Positions 44,041 through 53,881 are shown, counted from the stretch's first letter. The stretch is 64,000 nucleotides of DNA from Acinetobacter sp. ANC 4805 (GCF_022549495.1 NZ_JAKZGD010000003.1:186001-250000); one strand, 5' to 3'. Translations and numbers: made by a program. The notes: generated by a model not told the origin, from the letters alone.

Positions 44041-46938
44041 TTAAATGGAATATCTAGCAATTGCCTGTTGCGTATGTTGTTGTAGGTATTCAGTTGCATG
44101 TATAGCGGTTAAAGGCTTGGCGAATAAATAGCCTTGTAATATGTCGCAATTTTGTCGCTTTAAATAGTCGCATTGTTGTTCTGTTTCAACACCTTCAGCA
44201 ACAACTTTTAAGCCAATTGTTTTGCCCATTGCGATCATGGCATTCACAATTGCATCTTGCTTTGCATTGCCAATTCTTGAAATAAATGCGCGATCAATTT
44301 TTAAAATATCGATTGGGTATTCAGTTAGATAGGCGAGTGAAGAATAGCCAGTGCCAAAGTCGTCAAGCGCAATTGAAATATTACGTTCTTTTAAAGCACA
44401 TAAAATGGTTTTTACATTCTCCGTATTTTCTAGAAATGCTGATTCAGTAATTTCTAATTCTAGGTTTGCGCCAGTGATTGAATATTGATTAAGTACAGTG
44501 TCAATATCATGCAATAGTTGACCACGTAAGATTTGTTGTGCAACGATATTTACGGCAATATGAATATGATTGAAGCCAAGTTTTTGCCAATCTTGTAATT
44601 GTTTGGCAGCTTCATATAAGACAAAGCGTCCGATATCAGAAATTAAACTCGTGCTTTCTGCTAAAGGGATAAAAATATCGGGCATAATCAGCCCTTTGGT
44701 TGGGTGTTTCCAGCGAATAAGAGCTTCGAATCCATTTACTTGGCAATTTTGTGCAGTAATTTTGGGTTGGTAATAAACAACAAGTTCATTATTTTGAATC
44801 GCTTTTCTTAAATCGAGTTCTAAATCGGTATGTTTGGCAACAAAATTAGTTCGTTCATTAGAATAATAACGCGTTGTATTCCCACCTAGGCGTTTTGCTT
44901 CAGTTAATGCTTGTTCAGCATGTGTATTTAGATTATCAACTTGGCGACCATGTTCTGGGTAAATGGCAACACCAATTGAAATGCTCACGACATATTCTTG
45001 ATTGGCAATATAAAAGGGTTTGCTAAATGCTTCGACGATATTGCTACATAACTGGTTAATAGGGGGATGCAGCGGGGACATTTCATAAATGATGGCGAAA
45101 TCATCCGCACTTAAATGTGCAACAAGAAGGGCATCAATATTACTGATACGTAAGCGTTGTGCCACCTGTTTTAATAGTTCATTACCTGCTTGATTGCTAA
45201 GTAATTCATTCAAAGCACGAAAGCGATCAATATTTAGACGAATAACAGCTAGATTTTGTATTGAAGCTTCATTAACTAAATATTGATGTAATTGCTGATG
45301 ATAATAAAAGCGGTTTGGTAAATCCGTTAAAGTGTCGTAATTGGTTAAATAGGATAAACGTTGTTCTTGATGTTTACGTTCAGTTTGATCAGAGACGATC
45401 CCAATATAATTAATTACTCGATCTGCTTCATCTTTTACAGCATTAATATGTATCCATAAAAAGCATGATTTTTCAGAAAGGTAAGTTTCTTGGAATTCAC
45501 CCTCATATTCATGCTCTTCATGCAGGGTGTCAAGAATAGAGAGGTGAAAGTTATGATGGTGCTGTTTATTTTGTTTGGTGATTTCAAAAAGCTGTTTTTC
45601 TAAAATAAATTGTTTATCTAAGCCTGTCAGTTGCTCATATTTGGGATTGATTTCGAGATAGTGAAAGCTATCATCCAGAATAAAGATACCTTCAGAAGCC
45701 TGTTCAAACACACTAGCAGCTAATTTTAAGCGTTCTTGATCTTTCTTTTCTTGATTAATATCTCGATGGATACCGACCATACGTAATGGTGTTTCATCTT
45801 TGGGATCTCTTAAACTTACTTGCCCAACATCATGAATCCAAACCCATTCACCATTTGCACGCTTAATGCGAAATGTTTCTTCATAACGTTTGGTCTGACC
45901 GCAAAGATGGCTATATAAAGTATTTTTAACACGTTCAACATCATCGGGATGTACGATTTTATGCAGCAGCGAATAGTGGTTCTCTGAGTCACGAGTGACT
46001 TCTTTGCGATGAGAATTGGTAATTTCGACGGTATTGTTTTCTAAATTCCATTCCCAAGGGCGAATACCTGCTGTTTCATGGGCAAAAGCAAGGTTTTGAC
46101 GATGCTCTTGCAAGCTATCATTCATTTCGGTTAAGTCAAAAGTACGTTCACGAACTTTTTGTTCTAAAAGGTGATTGTTAAACTGGAGTTGAGCTTCTAT
46201 ATCTTTCGATTTATTGACTTCACGTCGTAATTGTTGACACAGTTCTTCTGTCCATTGATTGTGTTGTTCTGCAACATCAATGAGCTGCTTATTTTTTTCT
46301 AATACTTGGTATAAGCGTTGATGAATTTTGAAGGTTGCTTGTGCGCATAATAATGTTGCAAAAAAAGATGAATAATATGCCAAGTAAAAAAGAGTATGTT
46401 CTTGATCACGATGAAAAAGTTGCGAAAAAACTAAGGGTGTAATACTTGGAATAAAGAATAAAAAGAAGTAGCGAATATGCTGAGTGAGAAAGGTAAGAGC
46501 AATAATATGTGATGAGGTCAGCAGTAATGCAGTTAATGTTAGGATGTGAGAACCAGATAATTCAGGTACATCTTTCACTAGAAAATAGTTGATAATGATT
46601 GTGCTAATTCCTAGTAATAATCCTGTGAAAAAGCAAATAATTTGAAAGGTGATATTTGTTTTTTGTGCAAATCGAATAGAAGAATAGTGTTTTAATGAAA
46701 GATGACAAATACAGTAAAAGCAGAACAGAATACTTAGACTGATACTAATCCAAGTAGAAAAAACATTTGCATTAAAAGAGTAAAAAAAACCAAATAAAAC
46801 ATAATCTAATAGTGAAATACAAAACACACTTAAAATAAATAGACGTACGTGATTCGTATAGTTAATTTGATCCGTATAAACAAATTGTGGCAAATTTTTT
46901 TCATGAACCCCGAGCATACAAAGAATAATCCTTTTCAT
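44041..46938 (-). CDS. Membrane PAS-PAS-GGDEF-EAL protein, probable c-di-GMP phosphodiesterase
   Basis: A 965-residue signalling protein. Order of parts: several membrane segments (about 30-205), a helical linker, PAS with PAC (about 290-400, WEWNLENNTVEI to VGIHRDINQEKK), a second PAS (about 405-520), GGDEF (about 525-690) and EAL (about 700-950). The GGDEF site reads SADDF, so cyclase activity is unlikely. The EAL site is canonical: FEALIRWKHP, LEITESAFL, ALDDFGTGYSSL, ILKIDRAFI and EGVETEQQ. I infer breakdown of c-di-GMP under control of a membrane or PAS signal. The start is uncertain (46938 or Met8). Confidence 0.92.
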   Translation of the reverse strand: MKRIILCMLGVHEKNLPQFVYTDQINYTNHVRLFILSVFCISLLDYVLFGFFYSFNANVFSTWISISLSILFCFYCICHLSLKHYSSIRFAQKTNITFQIICFFTGLLLGISTIIINYFLVKDVPELSGSHILTLTALLLTSSHIIALTFLTQHIRYFFLFFIPSITPLVFSQLFHRDQEHTLFYLAYYSSFFATLLCAQATFKIHQRLYQVLEKNKQLIDVAEQHNQWTEELCQQLRREVNKSKDIEAQLQFNNHLLEQKVRERTFDLTEMNDSLQEHRQNLAFAHETAGIRPWEWNLENNTVEITNSHRKEVTRDSENHYSLLHKIVHPDDVERVKNTLYSHLCGQTKRYEETFRIKRANGEWVWIHDVGQVSLRDPKDETPLRMVGIHRDINQEKKDQERLKLAASVFEQASEGIFILDDSFHYLEINPKYEQLTGLDKQFILEKQLFEITKQNKQHHHNFHLSILDTLHEEHEYEGEFQETYLSEKSCFLWIHINAVKDEADRVINYIGIVSDQTERKHQEQRLSYLTNYDTLTDLPNRFYYHQQLHQYLVNEASIQNLAVIRLNIDRFRALNELLSNQAGNELLKQVAQRLRISNIDALLVAHLSADDFAIIYEMSPLHPPINQLCSNIVEAFSKPFYIANQEYVVSISIGVAIYPEHGRQVDNLNTHAEQALTEAKRLGGNTTRYYSNERTNFVAKHTDLELDLRKAIQNNELVVYYQPKITAQNCQVNGFEALIRWKHPTKGLIMPDIFIPLAESTSLISDIGRFVLYEAAKQLQDWQKLGFNHIHIAVNIVAQQILRGQLLHDIDTVLNQYSITGANLELEITESAFLENTENVKTILCALKERNISIALDDFGTGYSSLAYLTEYPIDILKIDRAFISRIGNAKQDAIVNAMIAMGKTIGLKVVAEGVETEQQCDYLKRQNCDILQGYLFAKPLTAIHATEYLQQHTQQAIARYSI

Positions 46939-47031
46939 TATTTATCTATGTCTACAACTTTCATTTTTGTAAACATGATACGGTTTTATTTTAAATTACC
47001 GCTAAATCAAGAGGAAAGCAATGCAAATACT

Positions 47032-47754
47032 TTATTTGATTGAAAAGTGATAATTTAAAACGGATAAAGCTACGACTGGAGCGGTTTCTGTCCTTAAAAC
47101 ACGATCTCCAATGCACCAATTTTGAAAATGGTTTTGGTTGGCAGCCTTAATTTCTGCTTCACTCAGACCACCTTCTGGACCAATTAGGAGTGCTAAATCG
47201 GGTGTACTGTTTAGCAATACATTTTCTTGGTCTTTGTTTGGTGCTAATACAAAACGTGACGGTGGTAGCTGTTCTGATTTTAGCCATTCGTTTAATGGAA
47301 TAGGGGCTAAAATCTCAGGAACGCTATTCATTCCACATTGTTCACATGCTGCAATAGCGATGGATTGCCAATGATCTAATTTCTTTTGATCACGATCATA
47401 TCTTAACCGCATTTCGCAACGTTCACTAGTCAATAATTGAATAGTTTTTACACCAAGCTCTGTGGCTTTTTGAATCGCATAATCCATGCGATCACCTTTG
47501 CTCATCACCTGACCTAATAAAGCGTTAAAAGGTGGTGTTCGATCAGTTGGATCAAAGTGATCAACTGAAACAAAGGCATTTTTCTTGTTAATTTCAGTCA
47601 GCGTTACAATATATTCACCACCTTTTCCATTGAAAAAGGTGGCTTGTTCTTGTTCTTTTGCTCTTAGCACACGTACCCAATGATGAAATACTGTTTCCGT
47701 TAGTTCAATCGTATTGCCTGTATGTAATTCAGTCTCGATATAAAAACGGTTCAT
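47032..47754 (-). CDS. rsmE: 16S rRNA m3U1498 methyltransferase RsmE
   Basis: SAM-dependent SPOUT methyltransferase that modifies U1498 of 16S rRNA. It has 240 residues from the ATG at 47754 (MNRFYIETELHTG); a start six codons earlier would run to the metF stop. An N-terminal PUA-like domain (HHWVRVLRAKEQEQATFFNGKG) precedes the SPOUT knot (LALLIGPEGGLSEAE, GDRVLRTETAPVVAL). It follows metF by 19 bases and could be read from the ahcY-metF transcript. Confidence 0.94.
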   Translation of the reverse strand: MNRFYIETELHTGNTIELTETVFHHWVRVLRAKEQEQATFFNGKGGEYIVTLTEINKKNAFVSVDHFDPTDRTPPFNALLGQVMSKGDRMDYAIQKATELGVKTIQLLTSERCEMRLRYDRDQKKLDHWQSIAIAACEQCGMNSVPEILAPIPLNEWLKSEQLPPSRFVLAPNKDQENVLLNSTPDLALLIGPEGGLSEAEIKAANQNHFQNWCIGDRVLRTETAPVVALSVLNYHFSIK

Positions 47755-47773
47755 TGTTGAGTACTCTAGCAAA

Positions 47774-48610
47774 TTAATTTAAACCTAAATCAACAACAAG
47801 TTGTCGAGTTGGTTCGGTTTGGTTCATTGAATAAAAATGGAGTGTTGGCGCACCACCTGCAATTAAACGTTCACAGAGTTTGACAATCACTTCATGACCA
47901 AAAGCTTTGATACTTTCACTGTCGTCGCCATAAGCAGCAAGTTGCTTACGAATCCAACGCGGGATTTCTGCCCCTGTACCATCTGCAAAGCGGATTAAAT
48001 TGCTTGCATTGGTGATCGGCATAATTCCTGGTGCAATTGGAATATTCACACCTGCTTTTTCTATTTGCTCAATGAAATAAAAATATGCATCTGGATTAAA
48101 GAAAAATTGGGTAATACCTGCATTCGCGCCAGCATTTACTTTTTCTACAAAACGTTGAATATCTAAATCAAAACTGTCTGCTTGTGGATGCATCTCTGGG
48201 TAAGCTGCAACTTCGATATGGAAGTGGTCGCCAGAATGTTCACGAATGAAGCGAACTAAATCCTGAGCATATGGAAGTTCACCTAAACCGACTTGGCCAG
48301 AAGGTAAGTCACCACGTAAAGCGACGATACGGTCAATACCTTGAGATTTATATAAATCTAAAAGCTCACCAATACGTGCTTTATCATCACCGATACAAGA
48401 GAGGTGAGGTGCAACAGGTGTGCCTTTGCCATTAAAGTCATTAATCGCAGCTAAAGTACGTTCACGAGTAGAACCACCAGCACCATAAGTAATTGAGAAA
48501 AACTCTGGATTTAATAGTTGCAGTTCTTGGTGAACGACACGTAATTTTTCCGCACCTGCATCAGTTTTTGGTGGGAAAAACTCAAAAGAAATAGGAACAC
48601 GTTTCGTCAT
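47774..48610 (-). CDS. metF: Methylenetetrahydrofolate reductase
   Basis: FAD-dependent reduction of 5,10-methylenetetrahydrofolate to 5-methyltetrahydrofolate, the methyl donor for methionine synthesis. It has 278 residues in a TIM barrel. ISFEFFPPKTDAGAEKL at the N-terminus has the catalytic Glu, and SITYGAGGSTRERTLA, LRGDLPSG and ITQFFFNPDAYF are all typical. It lies 88 bases after ahcY. The two make chemical sense together, since one removes S-adenosylhomocysteine and the other supplies methyl groups. Confidence 0.95.
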   Translation of the reverse strand: MTKRVPISFEFFPPKTDAGAEKLRVVHQELQLLNPEFFSITYGAGGSTRERTLAAINDFNGKGTPVAPHLSCIGDDKARIGELLDLYKSQGIDRIVALRGDLPSGQVGLGELPYAQDLVRFIREHSGDHFHIEVAAYPEMHPQADSFDLDIQRFVEKVNAGANAGITQFFFNPDAYFYFIEQIEKAGVNIPIAPGIMPITNASNLIRFADGTGAEIPRWIRKQLAAYGDDSESIKAFGHEVIVKLCERLIAGGAPTLHFYSMNQTEPTRQLVVDLGLN

Positions 48611-48649
48611 TTCAAATCCTTTTTTATAAATACTTATTTTGACCTTACT

Positions 48650-48678
48650 CTAGTCTTCTCCCTCTGAGAGAAGACTAG
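48650..48678. repeat. Inverted repeat in the ahcY-metF gap
   Basis: CTAGTCTTCTC and GAGAAGACTAG pair around CCTCTGA, followed by GGTGAGGG. It has no T-run in the minus direction. Similar C/T-rich hairpins recur between genes in Acinetobacter. Confidence 0.6.
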
Positions 48679-48698
48679 GGTGAGGGAAATATGAAAAA

Positions 48699-50081
48699 TT
48701 AATATTTATAAGCGTCAGATTTGAACGGACCTTCAACAGGAACGCCTAAGTAGTCTGCTTGTACTTGAGTGAGTTGGGTTAATACGCCACCAAAACCAAG
48801 TACCATTGCCGCAGCAACTTCTTCATCTAATTTCTTAGGAATCAGTTCTACACGGATTTTCGCAGCTTTTTGATCTTCAGGAAGATCGGCAAATTTCTCA
48901 GCAAATAAATGCATTTGACCGAGTACTTGGTTGGCAAAAGAACCATCCATGATACGTGATGGGTGACCTGTTGCATTACCAAGGTTCACTAAACGGCCTT
49001 CTGAAAGCAAGATCAAGTAGTTACTTTCATCTTCTGAACGATATACTTGGTGAACTTGAGGCTTAACTTCAACCCATTTGTAGCCACGTAGGTAGTTCGT
49101 GTCGATTTCAGTATCAAAGTGACCGATGTTACAAACTACTGAACCCGCTTTTAATGAATCAAGCATTGCTGAATCACAAACATGGTAGTTACCTGTTGTA
49201 GTTACAATAAGGTCAGTGTTTTGAAGAAGGTCAAGGTTGATGTCTTCTTTCTTGCCTGTTTGAACGCCATTTTTGTATGGAGATACAACTTCGTAACCGT
49301 CCATGCATGCTTGCATTGCACAGATTGGATCTACTTCAGTTACACGTACAATCATGCCTTCTTGACGAAGTGATTGTGCAGAACCTTTACCTACGTCACC
49401 GTAACCGATCACAAGTGCACGACGACCAGATAACAACATATCTGTACCACGTTTGATCGCATCATTTAGAGAATGGCGGCAACCATATTTGTTGTCGTTT
49501 TTAGATTTCGTTACGGAATCATTTACGTTGATTGCAGGAACTTTTAAAGTACCATCACGTAACATTTCATACAGACGCTGAACACCTGTTGTTGTTTCTT
49601 CAGTTACACCGTGGATTTTTGCAATCACTTCAGGGTATTTTTCGTGAACAAGTAGTGTTAAATCACCACCATCATCAAGAATCATGTTGGCATCCCAAGG
49701 TGTGCCATTTACATTGATTTGTTGTTCAAGACACCACATGTATTCTTCTTCAGTTTCGCCTTTCCAAGCAAACACAGGAATACCCGCAGCAGCGATAGCA
49801 GCAGCAGCGTGATCTTGAGTAGAGAAGATGTTACATGATGTCCAACGAACTTCTGCACCGAGTTCAACTAATGTTTCAATCAGTACAGCCGTTTGGATTG
49901 TCATATGGATACAACCCAAGATTTTTGCACCAGCAAGTGGTTTCTCAGCCGAATAACGCTTACGTAAACCAATCAAAGCTGGCATTTCTGCTTCAGCAAG
50001 TTTGATTTCTTTACGGCCATAATCAGCAAGTGAAATATCAGCAACTTTATAATCTGTAAATGAAGCAGTAACCGCGTTCAT
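48699..50081 (-). CDS. ahcY: Adenosylhomocysteinase
   Basis: NAD-dependent hydrolysis of S-adenosylhomocysteine to adenosine and homocysteine, clearing the product of methyl-transfer reactions. It has 460 residues. Visible are [39 protein letters not shown], the NAD-binding [38 protein letters not shown] and the C-terminal PFKSDAYKY that closes the NAD site. AGGAGATC lies before the ATG. An S-adenosylhomocysteine riboswitch-like leader precedes it, which fits direct sensing of its own substrate. Confidence 0.97.
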   Translation of the reverse strand: MNAVTASFTDYKVADISLADYGRKEIKLAEAEMPALIGLRKRYSAEKPLAGAKILGCIHMTIQTAVLIETLVELGAEVRWTSCNIFSTQDHAAAAIAAAGIPVFAWKGETEEEYMWCLEQQINVNGTPWDANMILDDGGDLTLLVHEKYPEVIAKIHGVTEETTTGVQRLYEMLRDGTLKVPAINVNDSVTKSKNDNKYGCRHSLNDAIKRGTDMLLSGRRALVIGYGDVGKGSAQSLRQEGMIVRVTEVDPICAMQACMDGYEVVSPYKNGVQTGKKEDINLDLLQNTDLIVTTTGNYHVCDSAMLDSLKAGSVVCNIGHFDTEIDTNYLRGYKWVEVKPQVHQVYRSEDESNYLILLSEGRLVNLGNATGHPSRIMDGSFANQVLGQMHLFAEKFADLPEDQKAAKIRVELIPKKLDEEVAAAMVLGFGGVLTQLTQVQADYLGVPVEGPFKSDAYKY

Positions 50082-50118
50082 CAGGATCTCCTAGAAAAAA
50101 TAGTATGGATCATTCTGT

Positions 50119-50218
50119 TCGCGGATGCCGTTGTCTTGCGAAGCGTTGCTTCTTACATCGAGCCTGGCAAATTGATCTTTAGTACCAATCAATTGTCGCA
50201 GCATCCCTCGATTAGGGC
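50119..50218 (-). promoter_or_regulatory. S-adenosylhomocysteine (SAH) riboswitch in the ahcY leader
   Basis: Read on the minus strand: CGAGGGATGCTGCGAC starts at 50210. A hairpin follows (AATTGAT and ATCAATT), then GCCAGGCTCGATG. A second hairpin comes next (GAAGC-AAC-GCTTC), and finally CAACGGCATCCGC. GGATGC pairs with GCATCC to close the main helix (P1). CGAG at the start pairs with CTCG in AGGCTCG, the pseudoknot of this class. All conserved pieces are in order, and the element lies 38 bases before the ahcY ATG. SAH riboswitches turn ahcY on when SAH builds up. Confidence 0.85.
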
Positions 50219-50374
50219 ATTATGATACTTGGAAATTGACTTGGTTCCAATGATATTTTATGTGAGATGGTTAGAAAATGATGGATTAATGCTGAGATTA
50301 AAGTCGTCAATATTTTTAAACATAGCTTAAGGATCTCAAATCCATTTGAAACCCCAAAAATATATAAATGCTCA

Positions 50375-50581
50375 TTAGGCTTTTAAATGATCTTCAAATT
50401 CTTCGCCAAGTTGCATAGCTAAAGCATTTCCAGATAAATCACATGTGACAAGACCATATTCTTTTTTAAAGCTGAATGTAAAGCCTCTGTTATCAGCAAG
50501 ACTTTTCACTGAATATCCTAATTTTTCCAACCAAATACGAAAAGCCAATAAATTTTTTGCTTTCACAACTCTAGTTTTCAT
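50375..50581 (-). CDS. Small hypothetical protein, 68 residues
   Basis: I do not recognise this protein. It begins MKTRVVKAKNLLAFRIWLEKLGYSV and ends GNALAMQLGEEFEDHLKA, with a mixed strand and helix pattern and no membrane segment. AAGGAG lies about nine bases before the ATG, which makes it a credible gene despite its size. It stands alone upstream of the ahcY leader. Confidence 0.65.
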   Translation of the reverse strand: MKTRVVKAKNLLAFRIWLEKLGYSVKSLADNRGFTFSFKKEYGLVTCDLSGNALAMQLGEEFEDHLKA

Positions 50582-50879
50582 GCCAGAACTCCTTTTAACT
50601 TGTATTTATTAATAAGGGTGACTCAAAATTTTTTAAAGGGGTATTGCATATATTTATTTTTCTTCGTGTAACTAATGTAAGATTAGTTTAATCAAAACTG
50701 AATTTAATCTTAAATTTGATGTCTTGTTTTTTTGCAATTATATGATTTTATTAGTTTTAGTTTGTGTTTTGATATGTACTGTTTTTCTGATTTTTGTGTT
50801 TAATTAAATGTAAAAAATGATTTCACTTTCCACTTTATTTAAAAGCATAGAATGAAATCATTAACGTTGTGTCTTGAAC

Positions 50880-51611
50880 TTAAAACTGATCTTTTAGGGC
50901 ACGTATACGTGCGAAGTCTTCAGCACTGTCTGTACGTAAAAAGGGGTTTGTTTCTAGTTCCAATTCAATTGTGCTTGGTAACGTCATTTGATCTGCATCT
51001 CTTAATGTTTTGATATATTTGATGCGCTCTTGCAATGCCACATTATGGGGTTCAATCGTTAAAGCGAACTCTGCATTTGCAAGTGTATATTCATGTGTGC
51101 AGTACACTTTGGTTTGGATTGGTAATGCAGCGAGTCGATTTAATGAATGGTACATTTGTTCAGCCGTACCTTCAAATAAACGTCCGCAGCCCATTGCAAA
51201 TAAGGTATCTCCACAGAACAGCGTATCTATTTCTTCAATAAAATAAACAATATGACCTAAGGTATGTCCAGGCGTAGCAATAATTTCGATTTCCAAATGA
51301 TTAAAATGAAAATGATCATTATGTTGCAAGGGATGAGAAATAAGCGCAATTTTACTGAGTTCGTCACGAGGTCCAAATACTTGCAGATTTTGATCTGCCA
51401 ATAAACCTTGTACACCATTGGTATGATCGCGATGCCAATGGGTCAGCCAAATTTGTTTAAGTTCAAGTTGATGCTGTTTGCAAAAATCAGTCACAAGCTC
51501 AGCTTCTGTTGGATCAATCACAACAACTTCATGGGTATGCGTATCTTCTAATAACCAAATATAGTTTTTTAAGGTATTTTTTACGTCAATTGCATGAATT
51601 TTATAATGCAT
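50880..51611 (-). CDS. gloB: Hydroxyacylglutathione hydrolase (glyoxalase II)
   Basis: Hydrolyses S-lactoylglutathione to lactate and glutathione, the second step of methylglyoxal detoxification. It is a 243-residue metallo-beta-lactamase-fold enzyme. The metal motif is LTHWHRDHTNG, with further ligands in ATPGHTLGHIVYF, FCGDTLFAMGCGRLFEGT and YCTHEYTLANAEFA. The glutathione-binding C-terminal region (NPFLRTDS) is present. It is divergent from the gene at 51980. Confidence 0.94.
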   Translation of the reverse strand: MHYKIHAIDVKNTLKNYIWLLEDTHTHEVVVIDPTEAELVTDFCKQHQLELKQIWLTHWHRDHTNGVQGLLADQNLQVFGPRDELSKIALISHPLQHNDHFHFNHLEIEIIATPGHTLGHIVYFIEEIDTLFCGDTLFAMGCGRLFEGTAEQMYHSLNRLAALPIQTKVYCTHEYTLANAEFALTIEPHNVALQERIKYIKTLRDADQMTLPSTIELELETNPFLRTDSAEDFARIRALKDQF

Positions 51612-51979
51612 AGCCGAATCCTAAATCTCTGTTTTATGAGGTTATTGCTGGGCGGAATATTTGAATCATCCGAATGTAATCAGTTTAAGTGTAAATCTAT
51701 AAGAGTGCAAAAGTTCCTATAGAAGCCATATTGAAGACTGACTTTTTAGGGTAAATTATGACTGCTTGGCACGCTGTCATTTTTTAAGTTGACAAGTCGT
51801 GTATTTTAAATAAAGATGATGTAAAAGTTTGATAAATTAATGATTTATATTCATCTTTATTGATATGCAAGATATTTAATTAAAGCTAAATAATTTAAGA
51901 ATTAGATTTAACAATATTTAACGAAGTAAAAATCTAAAGATGAAATTAAAATAAATCATAAGAATAAAGAGAGAGCATT
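51612..51979. other. 368-base AT-rich divergent intergenic region
   Basis: No gene or RNA is recognised. It must hold divergent promoters for gloB and the 51980 gene. AGAGAG lies before the start of the plus-strand gene. Confidence 0.5.
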
Positions 51980-52966
51980 ATGACTGATTTGGTCGATCAT
52001 GAAATTGTCATCATCTTCAAAAAATACTTACATCCTTTGTCTGTCAAACTCACAGAAATGTTGAATGAGCATTTTAGTCATCAAACGGAACGTCGTGGTT
52101 GTGGATATACTCAAGCGACACGTGTGATTGCCGAGTTCGTTTCGCAACCTCGAGATATGATGGGTTTTCAAGATTTTCGTATTTTTGAAGATTATGAAAT
52201 TAAAGGTTTAAAAAATATTTTGAATCAAAGCTCTTCGCATGGTTTGCTATTGGAAACTTGGCGCAATTTAGATATTGACCCACATGTGCAACAATATCTA
52301 AAAGCTTCCCATTCACAAGATTCATTTACCCAAAATTTGCAGCAAGAGGTTGATTTTCAAGCTAAGCTTCGTACCATTCATCAGTATGCAGAACTTGAAG
52401 AAAGTGTATTAATCTGTCAATTACTTGCAGATATTCTTCTTCCACAGACAGTACATACAATAGAAATGATCGAGTGTGATTCTTTAGAAGAAAAACCTAA
52501 AGTTGGCTCATGTCCGATGGCAGAAAAGTTTTTCTTGCGCATTGCCCATCACCGTTTATTGAGACAGGGTGAAATTAACATTTTTGTCGATGATAAAGGT
52601 TTACCCATTATGATGGAGAAACTGAATATGGGAGATAATCATTCCTGTATCAGTCTAGTTCCATTGATGATGAATGGGGTACGCTTACCCGCAGGTAGCC
52701 TTTTTTCTGCAAGTTATGACATTGATGTGCTAGAAAAGCAGCCCAATAAACAATATAAAGGATATGTGATCCCAATTGCTCAAATGAATGGTTTTTGGTT
52801 TTTACGGCTTACGACATTGGCTGTTTCTCCAAAAAATCGCGCACGTGCGTTTGGTTATCATTTTAAACAGCAGGTTGATAATGGTTTATTTCGACCCGAT
52901 ACGACTGAGTTGGGCCAACTGATCGAGATCGCACGAGATCAATTATATGTAGGACATCCATGCTAA
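51980..52966 (+). CDS. Hypothetical protein, 328 residues, coupled to the deacetylase-fold gene
   Basis: I do not recognise this protein. It has no signal peptide and no membrane segment. The N-terminal third is helical with a QATRVIAEFVSQPRDMM segment. The middle has a Cys and acid cluster (MIECDSLEEKPKVGSCPMAEKFF), and the C-terminal third looks beta-rich (GEINIFVDDKGLPIMMEK, YKGYVIPIAQMNGFWFLRLTT). It overlaps the deacetylase-like gene by seven bases, so the two are translated together and probably act in one process. I cannot name the process. Confidence 0.75.
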   Translation: MTDLVDHEIVIIFKKYLHPLSVKLTEMLNEHFSHQTERRGCGYTQATRVIAEFVSQPRDMMGFQDFRIFEDYEIKGLKNILNQSSSHGLLLETWRNLDIDPHVQQYLKASHSQDSFTQNLQQEVDFQAKLRTIHQYAELEESVLICQLLADILLPQTVHTIEMIECDSLEEKPKVGSCPMAEKFFLRIAHHRLLRQGEINIFVDDKGLPIMMEKLNMGDNHSCISLVPLMMNGVRLPAGSLFSASYDIDVLEKQPNKQYKGYVIPIAQMNGFWFLRLTTLAVSPKNRARAFGYHFKQQVDNGLFRPDTTELGQLIEIARDQLYVGHPC

Positions 52967-53826
52967 AAGCTTGTTACGCTCCACGCTATTTTGCACGAAC
53001 GCATACCAATAGTATGGAAAAACTGACCGCCGTTGCGGATGCGCTACGCATGGATCAAATGGTTGAATTGATTGATCCTGGTTTAATTGATATTGAAATT
53101 TTAAAAAAACTACATAACCCGCAATATGTGGAAGCTTTCTTATCCGGAGAAACTGCATATGCAACTATTCAGGGTTTTAAGCCTTGGAATGAACAATTAC
53201 GTGATGCAATCTTATCAGTGCAAGCCGGGCAATTATTGGGGGCTGAAATTGCATTCAAAGAGGGGATTGCCGCAAATATTGCACAAGGTTTTCATCATGC
53301 CAGTTATGAATCTGGCGCAGCGTATTGTACTTTTAATGGTTTAGCTTTGGTCGCTAAACAATATCCTGAAAAGCGTATTTTTATTTTAGATTGTGATCAA
53401 CATGGTGGCGATGGCACAGCGATCTTTAGCAATCGTATGACCAACCTAATTAATTTTAGTATTTTTGGGATTCGTTTTGGTTGCAAGGCTGGTGAACGGA
53501 GTTTGACTCGTTATATTCATCCTAAACAGGGAGATTTTGAACAATATCGCGAAGCGATTTTAGAAAGTTTTCAATATGCTTCCCGTTGGGATACTGATTT
53601 AATCATTTATCAGGCAGGGATGGATTGTCATCAACATGATAAATACGGTTCGAAATGGTTTACCACAGAATTGTTGTTTGAGCGTGATCGTTTAGTTTTT
53701 GAGATGGCAAAAAAAATGAAAATTCCATTACTGTTTGTATTGGCGGGTGGATATCAAGAACTCGATGATTTAGTGCCTTTGCACGTCAATACATTCAAAG
53801 CTGCAAATGAAATTTACTTTCCTTAA
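52960..53826 (+). CDS. Histone-deacetylase-superfamily amidohydrolase
   Basis: A 288-residue member of the HDAC/acetylpolyamine amidohydrolase superfamily, zinc enzymes that remove acyl groups from amines. Active-site pieces are QGFHHASYESG (tandem His), DCDQHGGDGTA (Asp and His zinc ligands), YQAGMDCHQHDKYG (third ligand Asp) and LAGGYQ (the Gly-Gly-Tyr that polarises the substrate). It is shorter than acetylpolyamine amidohydrolases (about 340). The substrate is unknown; acetylated polyamines, lysine or a small metabolite are all possible. The start overlaps the preceding gene by seven bases. Confidence 0.88.
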   Translation: MLKACYAPRYFARTHTNSMEKLTAVADALRMDQMVELIDPGLIDIEILKKLHNPQYVEAFLSGETAYATIQGFKPWNEQLRDAILSVQAGQLLGAEIAFKEGIAANIAQGFHHASYESGAAYCTFNGLALVAKQYPEKRIFILDCDQHGGDGTAIFSNRMTNLINFSIFGIRFGCKAGERSLTRYIHPKQGDFEQYREAILESFQYASRWDTDLIIYQAGMDCHQHDKYGSKWFTTELLFERDRLVFEMAKKMKIPLLFVLAGGYQELDDLVPLHVNTFKAANEIYFP

Positions 53827-53844
53827 AAATAGAAAGAAACAAAA

Positions 53845-53866
53845 AAGCCCTCAAAAATGAGAGCTT
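53845..53866 (-). terminator. Terminator after metI
   Basis: On the minus strand AAGCTCTC and GAGGGCTT pair with one mismatch around ATTTTT, then TTTTTTG. It may also slow plus-strand transcription. Confidence 0.65.
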
Positions 53867-53881
53867 CGTCTTATGCTGTGA

